50,687 nt of DNA from Hydrogenophilales bacterium (GCA_024636675.1 JAGXGM010000014.1:1-50687), one strand, 5' to 3'; shown: positions 29,267 to 38,454, numbered from the stretch's first letter. The notes: generated by a model not told the origin, from the letters alone. A program made the numbers and translations.

Positions 29267-29727
29267 GTCTTGATCTGCTCGAAAAGTTGTCCCGGAACAT
29301 CGGCCAGACGGTATTTTCCGGATTCAACCGCCTTCGCCAGTTTCTCCAGCGTGGTGTCCTGCAGCATGTCGATAATTTTTTTCTTCACTGGCACCCAGCG
29401 AAAGTGCAGCGGACAGGCGTCCTCGTCGCTGCACTTTTTCAGCCCCAGCAAACAGCTTTGAGTGAACGCCGGACCTTCTGTCAGCAATAGTATCTGCATC
29501 AAGGTGATTTTATTGCCGTCTTCGCGCAAGCAAAAGCCGCCCAAGCGACCGCGAAAGGAAAATAGCAGGTTGCCTTTGGCCAGGCTTTGCAGAATCTTGG
29601 CCAGATAAGGTGCCGGCACACCCAGCTTTGCGGCGATATCCTTGTTCAGCGCGGGCGCGTTGCTTGGCTGGGTGGCCATGTAAATCAGCGCCTGAACGGC
29701 GTATTGGCTGGTTCGGGAGAGGATCAT
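29263..29727 (-). CDS. Rrf2-family regulator, probable Fe–S sensor
   Basis: The 154-aa product has an N-terminal winged helix (MILSRTSQYAVQALIYMA; DIAAKLGVPAPYLAKILQSL; GRLGGFCL wing). A cysteine cluster at Cys92, Cys99 and Cys105 (Cx6Cx5C) lies where IscR and NsrR bind an Fe–S cluster, so sensing of NO, oxygen or Fe–S status is likely by family. ATG 29727 gives the standard N-terminus; the upstream extension is rejected. It is coupled to SCO1 and lies between the caa3 assembly genes and the cbb3 operon, so it may regulate them (inference). Confidence 0.88.
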   Translation of the reverse strand: MILSRTSQYAVQALIYMATQPSNAPALNKDIAAKLGVPAPYLAKILQSLAKGNLLFSFRGRLGGFCLREDGNKITLMQILLLTEGPAFTQSCLLGLKKCSDEDACPLHFRWVPVKKKIIDMLQDTTLEKLAKAVESGKYRLADVPGQLFEQIKT

Positions 29728-29810
29728 CTCGTGCCCTTGCGTATGAATTGGGCACAATATAAAACAATCCCGTCCGAATATCCAGTTATAAGCTCAATTT
29801 CCCATATAAA

Positions 29811-30713
29811 TCAAATGGGTATAGGAAAGTAATGATCTACCAGCATGATGCCGAACAGCAGGCTCAGATACCAGATGGAATAACGGAAGGTCTCCTTCGC
29901 GAGGGCATCGCTGTACTCGCGATACAGCCGCCAGCCATACTGGATAAAGCCCCCCCCCAACAGCGCGGCGCCGGCCAGATAGATCCAGCCGCCCATGCCG
30001 GTACCGACCGGCAGCATGGTCACGGCGAACAGCAGCAGTGTGTAGAGCAGAACATGCAACCGGGTGTAGGCCTCGCCGTGCGTCACTGGCAGCATCGGCA
30101 ACCCCGCCTGGGCGTACTCTTCACGCCGGTAGAGCGCCAGCGCCCAGAAATGCGGCGGCGTCCAGGCAAAAATGATGAGGAACAGCAACAGCGCATCGTG
30201 ATGGATTTCGCCGGTGGCCGCGACCCAGCCGAGCACCGGGGGCATCGCGCCGGAAGCGCCGCCGATGACGATATTCTGCGGCGTGGCGGGTTTCAGCACT
30301 GCCGTATAGATCACGGCATAGCCGACAAAGGTCGCCAACGTGAGCCACATGGTGAGTGGATTGACAAAGGCGTGCAGCAGATACAGACCTATACCGCCGA
30401 TCACCCCTGAAAATACCAGCGTCTGCGTGTTGGTTAACTCGCCGCGCGGAAGCGGGCGGGCGCGCGTACGCGCCATCACTGCATCGATTTTCTGCTCGAC
30501 CAGGCAATTGAACGCCGCGGCGGCGCTGGCCACCAGCGCGATCCCAAGCGTGCCGGCCCACAGAACGTTCCAGGCCGGCCAACCGGGCACGGCGAGAAAC
30601 ATGCCGATGACCGCAGTGAAGACGATCAGACTGACCACCCGCAACTTGCACAGCGCCAGGAATTGCTGGCAGCGACAGGCCGCCCCCTGGAACATCAAGG
30701 TCTCCATGCTCAT
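29811..30713 (-). CDS. ctaB: Protohaem IX farnesyltransferase (haem O synthase)
   Basis: Attaches a farnesyl group to haem b to make haem O, precursor of haem A. The 300-aa product is a UbiA-family membrane protein with about nine TM helices. It has the Asp-rich prenyl-diphosphate motif [19 protein letters not shown] (about 69–87) and the second motif [20 protein letters not shown]. It overlaps the ctaA stop (ATGA), so haem A synthesis is one unit. It must serve the caa3 oxidase, since cbb3 uses haem b. Confidence 0.96.
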   Translation of the reverse strand: MSMETLMFQGAACRCQQFLALCKLRVVSLIVFTAVIGMFLAVPGWPAWNVLWAGTLGIALVASAAAAFNCLVEQKIDAVMARTRARPLPRGELTNTQTLVFSGVIGGIGLYLLHAFVNPLTMWLTLATFVGYAVIYTAVLKPATPQNIVIGGASGAMPPVLGWVAATGEIHHDALLLFLIIFAWTPPHFWALALYRREEYAQAGLPMLPVTHGEAYTRLHVLLYTLLLFAVTMLPVGTGMGGWIYLAGAALLGGGFIQYGWRLYREYSDALAKETFRYSIWYLSLLFGIMLVDHYFPIPI

Positions 30714-31693
30714 CTTCTGTACACCCGATAGTTAAGCCAGATCAGACTGAGCAGCAAGAGCGCCGCGCCGGTGTTATGAGCCACAGCCACTGCAAGCGGA
30801 AGGCTCAGCAGCACATTGGCGATCCCCAGCGTGACCTGCAGTACCAGCAATCCGCCTATTGCCATTCCCATTCCGGCATAACCCGGTGTACGTGACAAGC
30901 GCAGCACCAACCCGCTGATATACAAGACAACGATCAGCGCCATGACGCGGTGCGCCCAATGGATTGACGTCAGTGCGGTCATCGACAGCAATTCACCGGA
31001 TGCAGTCTCGCCGAGTTCGCGATGCAGGGTGAAACCGTGCTCAAAATCCATTGGCGGTATCCACGTCCCCTGGCACAACGGGAAATCGGTGCAGGCCAGC
31101 GCCGCATAATTGGAACTCACCCAGCCGCCCAGCGCGATTTGCATGATCACCAGCACTAATCCTACGGCTGCGCTGGCGCGCAGATGGTCGACCCGCGCAA
31201 AATAGACATGACTGGCCTGGCCGCGTTCGCGCAGCCACAGCCAGAATAGCAGGGACAGAGTAGCCATCCCTCCAAGCAGGTGCGCGCTCACCACAAAAGG
31301 CTTGAGCAATTGGGTAACCGTCCACATCCCAAGCAGCGCCTGAAACACGATCAAACCCAGTAACAGCATGGGCAAGCCGGGGCCGCCCGCCGTGTCGCGG
31401 CGCGCTCTCCAGCCCAATACCGCAATCCCAAGCACCAGCAACCCCAGCACGCCAGCCGCGTAACGATGCACCATTTCTTTCCATGCCTTGCCATGCGACA
31501 CAGGCCCCTCGGGGCGCTCGGCAAGTTCAGCGTTGATGGCGTCGGCCGCATGATGCGGCGTCAGCTTGCCATAGCAGCCGGGCCAGTCGGGGCAGCCCAG
31601 GCCAGCATCTGACAAGCGCACATAGGCGCCCAGGCTCACTACCCCCAGCGTGAGAATCAAAGCGGCCAGGATCAGGTTTCGATATCGGTTCAT
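30710..31693 (-). CDS. ctaA: Haem A synthase (COX15/CtaA)
   Basis: Oxidises the C8 methyl of haem O to formyl, giving haem A. The 327-aa product has eight predicted TM helices. Conserved segments are [18 protein letters not shown], the haem-ligand histidines in EMVHRYAAG and SAHLLGG, the second-repeat DFPLCQG and [11 protein letters not shown], and [11 protein letters not shown]. The paired cysteines in the first and third loops match the class with Cys pairs. It starts two bases after the SCO-like gene stop and is coupled to ctaB. Confidence 0.95.
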   Translation of the reverse strand: MNRYRNLILAALILTLGVVSLGAYVRLSDAGLGCPDWPGCYGKLTPHHAADAINAELAERPEGPVSHGKAWKEMVHRYAAGVLGLLVLGIAVLGWRARRDTAGGPGLPMLLLGLIVFQALLGMWTVTQLLKPFVVSAHLLGGMATLSLLFWLWLRERGQASHVYFARVDHLRASAAVGLVLVIMQIALGGWVSSNYAALACTDFPLCQGTWIPPMDFEHGFTLHRELGETASGELLSMTALTSIHWAHRVMALIVVLYISGLVLRLSRTPGYAGMGMAIGGLLVLQVTLGIANVLLSLPLAVAVAHNTGAALLLLSLIWLNYRVYRR

Positions 31694-31695
31694 AA

Positions 31696-32259
31696 TCAGC
31701 CGATCTGGGAGGCTTTAAGTAACAACTTGAGGTCTTTCATCATGCGCTTGGGATCGGGATCGGTGGGAAAACGCAGCATCAGGTTGCCAAGCGGGTCGAC
31801 CAGATAGATATGCCCGGCCCGGTCTCCCTCTGCGGGAAACTGCCCGACAAAGGCGGGATCCGCCGGCCGCCACATGTGCAGGCCAGGATGCTCCCGCAAC
31901 AAAGCCGGAGCGGCCTCGTCGCCATCAGTCACCACCCACAATCGTTCGATGCGCGACTGTGCCTTGCCCTGCGTGATCCGTACCTGGCGCATCAGGTACA
32001 ACTGCCGCTCACAGCCGGCATCGCAACTTGCCGGGCCGACGTGCACCATCAGCCACTTGCCCTGCAGCGAGGCCAGATCAAGCGGCGTGTCGTCGTGCGT
32101 CGCGCCGGCCGTCTGCTGCAGGGGCGTCACCTTGAGCAAATCGCCGTAATTGGTGTGCCCGGCCGGGCGCCAGCCGAAAAAAGCCAGATACGCCGCCACC
32201 ACCGGCACCACGAACACGCCGATCAACATCAGAAATTTACTACGAGGGGTCAATTGCAT
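31696..32259 (-). CDS. Membrane-anchored SCO-like thioredoxin-fold protein
   Basis: The 187-aa product has an N-terminal TM anchor (about 10–29) and a thioredoxin-like domain. A CxxxC pair (Cys79, Cys83 in SCDAGC) and a later histidine (His150 in AGHIYLVD) could match the three copper ligands of SCO proteins, though the proline after CxxxC is absent. It lies between SURF1 and ctaA in an oxidase cluster, where betaproteobacteria commonly have a cytochrome oxidase-associated transmembrane protein. A role in copper or thiol chemistry is inference. Confidence 0.75.
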   Translation of the reverse strand: MQLTPRSKFLMLIGVFVVPVVAAYLAFFGWRPAGHTNYGDLLKVTPLQQTAGATHDDTPLDLASLQGKWLMVHVGPASCDAGCERQLYLMRQVRITQGKAQSRIERLWVVTDGDEAAPALLREHPGLHMWRPADPAFVGQFPAEGDRAGHIYLVDPLGNLMLRFPTDPDPKRMMKDLKLLLKASQIG

Positions 32260-32276
32260 GGGTCTGGATTATCAAT

Positions 32277-33026
32277 TCAAGGCTTGGAGTTCACGTCGCC
32301 GTCCCGGCAACGCTTGATGTTTATTATCAGCCACAACACCACCAGTGTCGCCGCCAAACTGTACCACTGGAAGGCATAGCCGGCATGGGTGCTGGCCCCG
32401 CTATCGGGTCGTGGCCAGTCCCGGTGCAAGTCGTCGGCCTGGCTGCTCGTCTGCAGCAACAAGACCGGTTGCAGACTCAGGCCGGTAATCGCCGCATAGC
32501 GCGAAAAATCGAGATTCTGCCAGACGCGTCCCTGCGGTGTGGTCGACGCCAGTTCGAGATAGCGCGTATGCGGATCGACTGCCAGGCCTTCCAGCCGCAC
32601 CACCCCTGCCGGCGTCGGCGGTGCCGGCACCTGATCACGCGTGCGCTCGGCCGCCACCCAGCCACGATTGACCAGGATGGCAAATGGGCTCCCACTGACC
32701 CGCAGCGGCGTCAGCACGTGATACCCCACCACACCGTCCAGCACCCGGTTGTCGAGCAGGATGGTATGCGCGTCGTCGAACACACCCTCGACCGCCAACT
32801 TGCGATACAGCACACTGTCGCGATCGAGCAGCGTGCTGCCAACGTGGATGGGGGCATCGCGCTCGGCCGCATCGTAATGCGCCTGCAAGGCGCGTTTGGT
32901 TTCGGCGCGCTCGGTTTGCCAGTTGCCGAGCCACAACGTCAGCGCGAAAAAAAAGAGCGCCGCCAGCGTGGGCCACAAGGTGGGGGAAAACGTCCAGCTA
33001 CCGACACGCAACCTCAGCAAGTGCAT
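32277..33026 (-). CDS. SURF1-family oxidase assembly protein
   Basis: SURF1 aids haem A insertion into subunit I. The 249-aa product has TM helices at both ends (about 17–35 and 220–242). The family motif LGNWQTERAETK follows TM1, and the periplasmic domain has LLDNRVLDGVVGYHVLTPL and ILVNRGWVAAERTR. ATG 33026 is chosen because the long upstream extension overlaps the divergent DUF2909 gene and is hydrophilic. It heads the SURF1–SCO-like–ctaA–ctaB string. Confidence 0.93.
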   Translation of the reverse strand: MHLLRLRVGSWTFSPTLWPTLAALFFFALTLWLGNWQTERAETKRALQAHYDAAERDAPIHVGSTLLDRDSVLYRKLAVEGVFDDAHTILLDNRVLDGVVGYHVLTPLRVSGSPFAILVNRGWVAAERTRDQVPAPPTPAGVVRLEGLAVDPHTRYLELASTTPQGRVWQNLDFSRYAAITGLSLQPVLLLQTSSQADDLHRDWPRPDSGASTHAGYAFQWYSLAATLVVLWLIINIKRCRDGDVNSKP

Positions 33027-33074
33027 GCGTTCAGCAATCCGGTTAGACTGAAATTTTGCCGGGAGACTCTTTTC

Positions 33075-33275
33075 ATGCGCATCGCAGCCCTGCTGTTTAT
33101 CTTTTTCATCCTGGCCAGTCTCGCCAGCGCTCTTTACTATCTTATCAAGGACAAGGGGCAATCCGACCGCGTCGTCAAAATGCTGACCGTGCGTGTCGCG
33201 CTCTCCCTTCTCCTGTTTATCCTGCTGATGGGCGGCTATTACTTCGGTCTCATCCCGCACAACGGCCTGCGCTGA
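33075..33275 (+). CDS. Twin transmembrane protein (DUF2909)
   Basis: The 66-aa product has two TM helices (about 3–24 and 38–58) joined by a basic/polar loop DKGQSDRVVKMLTVR, the layout of the DUF2909 small proteins found beside cox genes in betaproteobacteria. GGGAG lies nine bases before the ATG. It is the only plus-strand gene inside the oxidase island, divergent from SURF1 and convergent with coxC. Its function is unknown. Confidence 0.82.
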   Translation: MRIAALLFIFFILASLASALYYLIKDKGQSDRVVKMLTVRVALSLLLFILLMGGYYFGLIPHNGLR

Positions 33276-33296
33276 GTTTCATCGACAACCCGCAAC

Positions 33297-33322
33297 AAAA
33301 AGCCGCGCAAACGCGGCTTTTT
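33297..33322. terminator. Bidirectional intrinsic terminator between DUF2909 and coxC
   Basis: AAAAAGCCGCG (33297–33307) pairs with CGCGGCTTTTT (33312–33322) around CAAA. T-runs exist in both directions. It separates the plus-strand DUF2909 gene from coxC on the minus strand. Confidence 0.85.
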
Positions 33323-33367
33323 TCTTGCCCTGCGCCGCATTTCAGCGGACGCTGGTTTCGCCAATGG

Positions 33368-34234
33368 CTAGATCAGCCAGTAAACCACGATAAACAACAG
33401 CACCCACACTACGTCAACAAAGTGCCAGTACCATGACACCGCCTCGAAGGCAAAATGATTCTCTGCGGTGAAGTGTCCCGCGATCGAGCGCAGCAGCATC
33501 ACGATCAGCATGATGGTTCCGACCAGCACATGGAAACCATGAAAACCGGTCAGCATGAAGAAGGTGGAGCCGTACACGCCCGCGCCCAGCGTCAGACCCA
33601 TTTCCGAATAGGCATGGATGTATTCATACACCTGGAAACCGATGAAGACCACGCCCAGCGCGACTGTCATCGCAAGACCGAGGATCAGTTGCGTACGGTT
33701 GCTTTTTTTCAACCCCCAATGCGCCCAGGTGAGCGTCACGCCCGAGGTCAGCAGCAGCAGCGTGTTCAAGGCCGGGATACCCCACGCCCCCATCGGCGTG
33801 AACTCGAATCCATCCTGCGTCAATCCCGGCCCTGCAGTTGGCCAGGTGGCCTGGAAGCCTTCCCACAGCAGACTACCCGTTTCGGCATCCGCCAGCCAGG
33901 GCACCGACAGCACCCGGGTATAGAACAGCGCGCCGAAGAAGGCTGCAAAGAACATCACTTCCGAGAAGATGAACCAGCTCATCGACCAGCGGAACGAGGC
34001 ATCTACCTGGCTGTTGTAGCGGCCCGCCTCGCTGTCGCGAATCACTTCGCCAAACCAGCCGAACATCATATAGAGCAAGATCGCCAGCCCGGTCAGGAGT
34101 ATCCAGCCGCCGTTATCGATATCGCGCATGACCATGGTGCCACCCACCGCCATCAACAGCAGCGCAACCGAGCCGATGATCGGCCAGAGTGAAGGTTGCG
34201 GCAGATAATACTTATCGGTTTGTGCCAGGCTCAT
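33368..34234 (-). CDS. coxC: Cytochrome c oxidase subunit III (aa3/caa3 type)
   Basis: Third core subunit of the haem-copper oxidase, thought to protect the enzyme from inactivation. The 288-aa product has seven predicted TM helices. It contains FRWSMSWFIFSEVMFFAAFFGALFY, LNTLLLLTSGVTLTWAHW, LTGFHGFHVLVGTIML and the C-terminal AVSWYWHFVDVVWVLLFIVVYW, all standard for subunit III. It is the last gene of the coxB–coxA–ctaG–DUF2970–coxC unit. Confidence 0.97.
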   Translation of the reverse strand: MSLAQTDKYYLPQPSLWPIIGSVALLLMAVGGTMVMRDIDNGGWILLTGLAILLYMMFGWFGEVIRDSEAGRYNSQVDASFRWSMSWFIFSEVMFFAAFFGALFYTRVLSVPWLADAETGSLLWEGFQATWPTAGPGLTQDGFEFTPMGAWGIPALNTLLLLTSGVTLTWAHWGLKKSNRTQLILGLAMTVALGVVFIGFQVYEYIHAYSEMGLTLGAGVYGSTFFMLTGFHGFHVLVGTIMLIVMLLRSIAGHFTAENHFAFEAVSWYWHFVDVVWVLLFIVVYWLI

Positions 34235-34265
34235 CTCATCCCCTCTTTCTTGTTTGTTAGATCGT

Positions 34266-34463
34266 TCAGTTCACGAACTGCATTGCCAGATACACCAGTA
34301 ACAACATCGTCATTACGAACACCGCACCGCCAATCAGGCCAGCGATGATGATCTGTGCTGGCGTGAGGTTTTGCGCGTCGTCGTCATAATCGCGCCGTTT
34401 GCGCACGCCAAAAAAACTCCAGAACACCGCCAGTGCAGCCTTGAGATTACCCTTGTCAGCCAC
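34266..34463 (-). CDS. DUF2970 small membrane protein
   Basis: The 65-aa product has a polar N-terminus with SFFGVRKRRDYDDDAQNLTP and one C-terminal TM helix (about 38–62), the DUF2970 layout found in cox operons of betaproteobacteria. Translation starts at GTG 34463, overlapping the ctaG 3' end by eight bases. Its function is unknown; it is presumably a small accessory of the oxidase. Confidence 0.85.
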   Translation of the reverse strand: MADKGNLKAALAVFWSFFGVRKRRDYDDDAQNLTPAQIIIAGLIGGAVFVMTMLLLVYLAMQFVN

Positions 34464-35007
34464 GCGGCCTCGTTTTTTCAGAATCTGTCTGCGCCTTCTT
34501 CGCGGTATTGAAGAAGGTGTAGGACAAAGTCACGGTATGCATCTCACGGTCGATCGACGAATCGAGCACGAACAGCACCGGCATGCGGCGCGTCTCGCCC
34601 GCAGCCAGGGTTTGCGGAGTGAAGCAGAAGCACTCGATCTTCTTGAAAAACGCTTCCGCGCGGGCCGGGCCATAGCTTGGCACGGCCAACCCCACCACCG
34701 GATGGCCGCTTGTGTTGGTCACCTCATACTCCACCTGCACCAATTGCCCCGGATGCACCTTCATGCTGCGCTGAACCGGCGTGAACCGCCACGGCAGCGC
34801 TTCATTGATATTGGCATCGAACTCCACCGTCACCCAGCGGCTGCTATCGATCTGGGTATTTTTCACCAAGCTCTGCTCGGCCCCGGCATTGATCCCGGTC
34901 ACCTCGCATATCTTGTAATAAAACGGCACCAGGGCGAACCCAAACCCAAACATGCCAATCGTCACCACGATGAGCTTGGTCAGAGTCTTGGCGTTGCCCA
35001 CGGCCAT
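34456..35007 (-). CDS. ctaG: Cytochrome c oxidase assembly protein CtaG (Cox11)
   Basis: Copper chaperone that inserts CuB into subunit I. The 183-aa product has one N-terminal TM helix (about 9–30), the VPFYYKICEVTGI motif, and the periplasmic copper-binding CFCF motif (ECFCFTPQTLAAGE, about residue 124). It sits between the 32-aa small assembly gene and DUF2970, the usual place. Confidence 0.95.
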   Translation of the reverse strand: MAVGNAKTLTKLIVVTIGMFGFGFALVPFYYKICEVTGINAGAEQSLVKNTQIDSSRWVTVEFDANINEALPWRFTPVQRSMKVHPGQLVQVEYEVTNTSGHPVVGLAVPSYGPARAEAFFKKIECFCFTPQTLAAGETRRMPVLFVLDSSIDREMHTVTLSYTFFNTAKKAQTDSEKTRPRG

Positions 35008-35010
35008 GCC

Positions 35011-35109
35011 TTATTTCAGCCCGCTATAGAGGGTGAAAACAAACAGGCCGATGGCGATCGCCGCCAGGATGGCTGCCGTACGGTACTTGGACCCGCGCTT
35101 ACCTGCCAT
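35011..35109 (-). CDS. Cytochrome oxidase small assembly protein (32 aa)
   Basis: A short frame between coxA and ctaG encodes 32 residues: a basic N-terminus (MAGKRGSKYRTAAIL) and one TM helix (about 11–29) ending in TLYSGLK. GGGGA lies before the ATG, and the gaps to its neighbours are short. Its size, sequence style and exact position match the tiny cytochrome oxidase small assembly proteins known in betaproteobacterial cox operons. Confidence 0.8.
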   Translation of the reverse strand: MAGKRGSKYRTAAILAAIAIGLFVFTLYSGLK

Positions 35110-35126
35110 GTCTGTCAATTCCCCGC

Positions 35127-36704
35127 TCACTTGACCACCGGCGCGGTTTCAAAGGTGTGATACGGCGCCGGCGACGGCAGCGTCCACTCCAGCCCCTCGG
35201 CGCCTTCCCAAACGCGGCTGGTCGCCTTTTCTCCACTCTTGATCGTTCTCAGCACCACGGCCAGGAAGATCAGCTGCGAAAAGCCGAAGATGAATGCGCC
35301 CACCGTAGCAATCTGGTTGAATTCGGTGAACTGCAGCGCGTAGTCGGGGATGCGGCGCGGCATACCGGCCAGACCGAGGAAGTGCATCGGGAAGAACACG
35401 ATGTTCATGCCGATGACCGACAGCCAGAAGTGCCACTTGCCCAGCGTCTCGCTGTACATGTTGCCGGTCCATTTCGGCAGCCAGTAGTAGATGCCGGCGA
35501 AGATGGAGAACAGCGCACCCGAGACCAGTACGTAGTGGAAGTGCGCCACCACGTAATAGGTGTCATGCAACTGAATGTCCACCGGCGCGATTGCCAGCAC
35601 CAGGCCGGAGAAGCCGCCGATGGCGAACAGGCAGACGAAGGCGATGGCGAACAGCATCGGGGTCTCGAAGGTCAACGAGCCCTTCCACATCGTGGCCACC
35701 CAGTTGAATATCTTCACCCCGGTCGGCACCGCGATCAGCATGGTCGAGAACATGAAGAACAGCTGCGCCGCCGCCGGCATGCCAACGGTAAACATATGGT
35801 GTGCCCACACGATGAAGGACAGGATGGCGATGGACGCTGTCGCATACACCATTGACGCATAGCCGAACAGCGGCTTGCGCGCGAAGGTCGGGATGATCTG
35901 GGAGACGATGCCGAATGCCGGCAGGATCAGGATGTAGACCTCGGGATGGGCGAAGAACCAGAAGATGTGCTGGAACATCACCGGATCGCCGCCGCCGGCC
36001 GCGTTGAAGAAATGCGTACCGAAGTTACGGTCGGTGAGCAGCATGGTGACCGCACCCGCCAGCACCGGCATGGTGGCGATCAGCAGGTAGGCGGTGATCA
36101 GCCAGGTCCAGCAGAACAGCGGCATCTTCATCAAGGTGAGGCCGGGCGCCCGCATGTTGAGGATGGTGGTCACGATATTGATCGATCCCATGATCGACGA
36201 CAGGCCCATGATGTGGACCGCGAGAATCGTCAGATCGTAGGAAATGCCGCCCTGGATGAATAGCGGCGGATACATCGTCCATCCGCCCGCGACGGCGCCG
36301 CCTGGCAGCCAGAAAGACCCCATCAGCATGATTCCCGCCATCGGCAACAGCCAGAATGCCCAGTTGTTCATTCGCGGAAAGGCCATGTCGGGTGCGCCCA
36401 GCATCAGCGGCACCTGCCAGTTCGCGAAACCCGAGAAAGCCGGCATGATGACCCCGAAGATCATGATCAACCCGTGCATCGTGGTGAGCTGGTTGAAGAA
36501 ATCCGGGTTGGTCAGCTGCAGGCCGGGCTGGAACAGTTCGGCCCGAATCAGCAGCGCCATCGACCCCGCCAGAAACAGCATGATGAGTGCGAACCACAGA
36601 TACAGTGAACCGATATCCTTGTGGTTGGTGGTGGTCAGCCAGCGCATGACTCCGCTGGGATGGCCGTGGCTATGATCGTCGTGTGCGTGTGCTGCATCAG
36701 ACAT
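35127..36704 (-). CDS. coxA: Cytochrome c oxidase subunit I (aa3/caa3 type)
   Basis: Catalytic subunit with haem a and the haem a3–CuB centre. The 525-aa product has 12 TM helices and the hallmark segments WFFAHPEVYILILPAFG (CuB His and cross-linked Tyr), HHMFTVGMP, GFSGLVLAIAPVDIQLHDTYYVVAHFHYVLVSG (haem ligands) and a D-channel segment. This places it in type A haem-copper oxidases. It follows coxB by 25 bases. Confidence 0.98.
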   Translation of the reverse strand: MSDAAHAHDDHSHGHPSGVMRWLTTTNHKDIGSLYLWFALIMLFLAGSMALLIRAELFQPGLQLTNPDFFNQLTTMHGLIMIFGVIMPAFSGFANWQVPLMLGAPDMAFPRMNNWAFWLLPMAGIMLMGSFWLPGGAVAGGWTMYPPLFIQGGISYDLTILAVHIMGLSSIMGSINIVTTILNMRAPGLTLMKMPLFCWTWLITAYLLIATMPVLAGAVTMLLTDRNFGTHFFNAAGGGDPVMFQHIFWFFAHPEVYILILPAFGIVSQIIPTFARKPLFGYASMVYATASIAILSFIVWAHHMFTVGMPAAAQLFFMFSTMLIAVPTGVKIFNWVATMWKGSLTFETPMLFAIAFVCLFAIGGFSGLVLAIAPVDIQLHDTYYVVAHFHYVLVSGALFSIFAGIYYWLPKWTGNMYSETLGKWHFWLSVIGMNIVFFPMHFLGLAGMPRRIPDYALQFTEFNQIATVGAFIFGFSQLIFLAVVLRTIKSGEKATSRVWEGAEGLEWTLPSPAPYHTFETAPVVK

Positions 36705-36729
36705 CGTGTGCTCTCCTCTTTATATTGTT

Positions 36730-37884
36730 TTACTGCGCAGCGGATGCAGCGGCCTCACCGGCGGCCCCATTCCGTGCGGCGGCGATCTGGGCAGGTTGCA
36801 CCAGATCGCCGGTCTTGTTGGCCCAGGCATTGCGCTGGTAGGTCACGACGGCGGCGACGTCAGCATCGGACAACTGGTCGGCGAATCCTGCCATTGCGGT
36901 ACCGGGACGACCGTTCAGGACCACATCGATATGCGCATCGATCGGACCGCTCGCGATTTTCGCCCCGCTGATCGGCGGAAACACGCCGGGAAGGCCCTTA
37001 CCGTCGGCCTGGTGGCAAGCTGCGCAGCTGGCTTCGTAAACCGCCTCGCCACGCGCCATCAGGTCCGCAGCGTCGAAGGTTCTGGTGTTGTCGGCCGCAG
37101 CGCTGGTCGCCGCGCCTTTCTTCTTCTCGACCCAGGCCATGTAGTCCTCTTGCGAGACCACTTCGACCACGATCGGCATGAAACCATGATCCTTGCCACA
37201 CAACTCAACGCACTGGCCGCGGTAGGTGCCGATTTTGTCGGCTTTGAACCAGCTATCGCGGATGAAGCCGGGTATCGCATCCTGCTTGGCGCCCAGTGCG
37301 GGCACCCACCAGGAGTGCAGTACGTCGTTGGCCGTGATCAGCAGGCGCACGCGCTTGCCGACCGGCACTACCATCGGCTCGTCGACTTCCAGAAGGTAAT
37401 TCTCGCCCTTTTCTGCCGTGCCGTTGATCTGCTCACGCGGCGTGGAAAGATTGCTGTAGAAGCTGACGCCTTCGTTGAGGTAGTCATATCCCCACATCCA
37501 CTGATAGCCCGTGATTTTGACCGTCATGTCCGGATTGGTCGTGTCCTTCATATCGATCACCACCCTGGCTGCCGGGTAGGCCATGCCCATCAGGATCACG
37601 AAAGGAATCACGGTCCAGATTACTTCGACGGTGGTGTTTTCATGGAAGTGTGCGGCTTTGTGACCCACCGACTTACGGTGTTTCAGCAGCGAATAAAACA
37701 TCGCTCCGAAGACAACAATAAAAATACCCAGACACACCAGCATGATGAGGTTGTGCAGATCGAACACATCCTGCGCCACCTGACTCGCGGGTGTTTGCAG
37801 GTTGTAGGCATACTCTGCCAGCGTCGACTGGCTGTACGCCAGTGCAGCCCCCATTATTCCTACACGTTGCCACTTGCCTATCAT
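36730..37884 (-). CDS. coxB: Cytochrome c oxidase subunit II with fused cytochrome c domain (caa3 type)
   Basis: The 384-aa product has a signal peptide, two TM helices (about 42–64 and 85–108) and a periplasmic CuA domain with HSWWVPALGAKQDAIPG and QCVELCGKDHGFM (Cys pair, His and Met ligands). After a linker it carries a C-terminal cytochrome c domain with CAACH (287–291) and an axial-Met region GTAMAGFADQLS. The fusion makes the enzyme caa3-type, with an intrinsic electron entry haem. It is the first core gene of the cox operon. Confidence 0.96.
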   Translation of the reverse strand: MIGKWQRVGIMGAALAYSQSTLAEYAYNLQTPASQVAQDVFDLHNLIMLVCLGIFIVVFGAMFYSLLKHRKSVGHKAAHFHENTTVEVIWTVIPFVILMGMAYPAARVVIDMKDTTNPDMTVKITGYQWMWGYDYLNEGVSFYSNLSTPREQINGTAEKGENYLLEVDEPMVVPVGKRVRLLITANDVLHSWWVPALGAKQDAIPGFIRDSWFKADKIGTYRGQCVELCGKDHGFMPIVVEVVSQEDYMAWVEKKKGAATSAAADNTRTFDAADLMARGEAVYEASCAACHQADGKGLPGVFPPISGAKIASGPIDAHIDVVLNGRPGTAMAGFADQLSDADVAAVVTYQRNAWANKTGDLVQPAQIAAARNGAAGEAAASAAQ

Positions 37885-37965
37885 CGCGTCCCCCGTCCTC
37901 TCGTCCCCATTATTGGTGTCGTTGCGGCGTGTGTTGCGGTTAACCCTGCAACTTGCTGCGCTTCA

Positions 37966-38454
37966 TTATTCTTGCAACCTGCTGCGTAAGGTGGCGGCCA
38001 ACTGGAGCCGCGCCTCGTCATTCAAATACTGCCCCAGTTCCGTTGCGTGACCATGCGAAGACAGGCTGAGCCGGCAATTCCTGCCCGGCGTTCTGCAGTT
38101 GCATACCACGCGCGCCCACTGACGATTCAATTCCCGGCGCCCTCCCCCCCGATGACCGCAATGCCATTCCAGCACCACCACGTCGCCGACGATCATGAGC
38201 GATTCATAATCACCCGCGTGGTTGCGCAAGGTTCTGAATGCCCAGGCCAGCAAGCCGATTTCAAATCCGGCAAACGGCAAAATCAGCCAGTAACCCAACA
38301 ATGCAAAGCCGATCGCAGTTGCAAAACACAGCGCCGCCAAGCTCCAGAACGCGAGCCGTTCCTGGGGACGGGTCAGCGAATGATTGGGGCAGGATCGGAA
38401 TACAAACGCGCCTGCCGGTCCTCCCGCAGAGTCTTCCGTATTTACCTGTCCCAT
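37966..38454 (-). CDS. DUF2244 integral membrane protein
   Basis: The 162-aa product has two adjacent TM helices (about residues 40–80) and a C-terminal soluble domain with DYESLMIVGDVVVLEWHCG and LSSHGHATELGQYLNDEAR, matching DUF2244 proteins often encoded before coxB. ATG 38454 is chosen; a TTG start at 38484 would overlap a candidate regulator site. It is 81 bases upstream of coxB. Its function is unknown, possibly oxidase-related by context. Confidence 0.8.
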   Translation of the reverse strand: MGQVNTEDSAGGPAGAFVFRSCPNHSLTRPQERLAFWSLAALCFATAIGFALLGYWLILPFAGFEIGLLAWAFRTLRNHAGDYESLMIVGDVVVLEWHCGHRGGGRRELNRQWARVVCNCRTPGRNCRLSLSSHGHATELGQYLNDEARLQLAATLRSRLQE

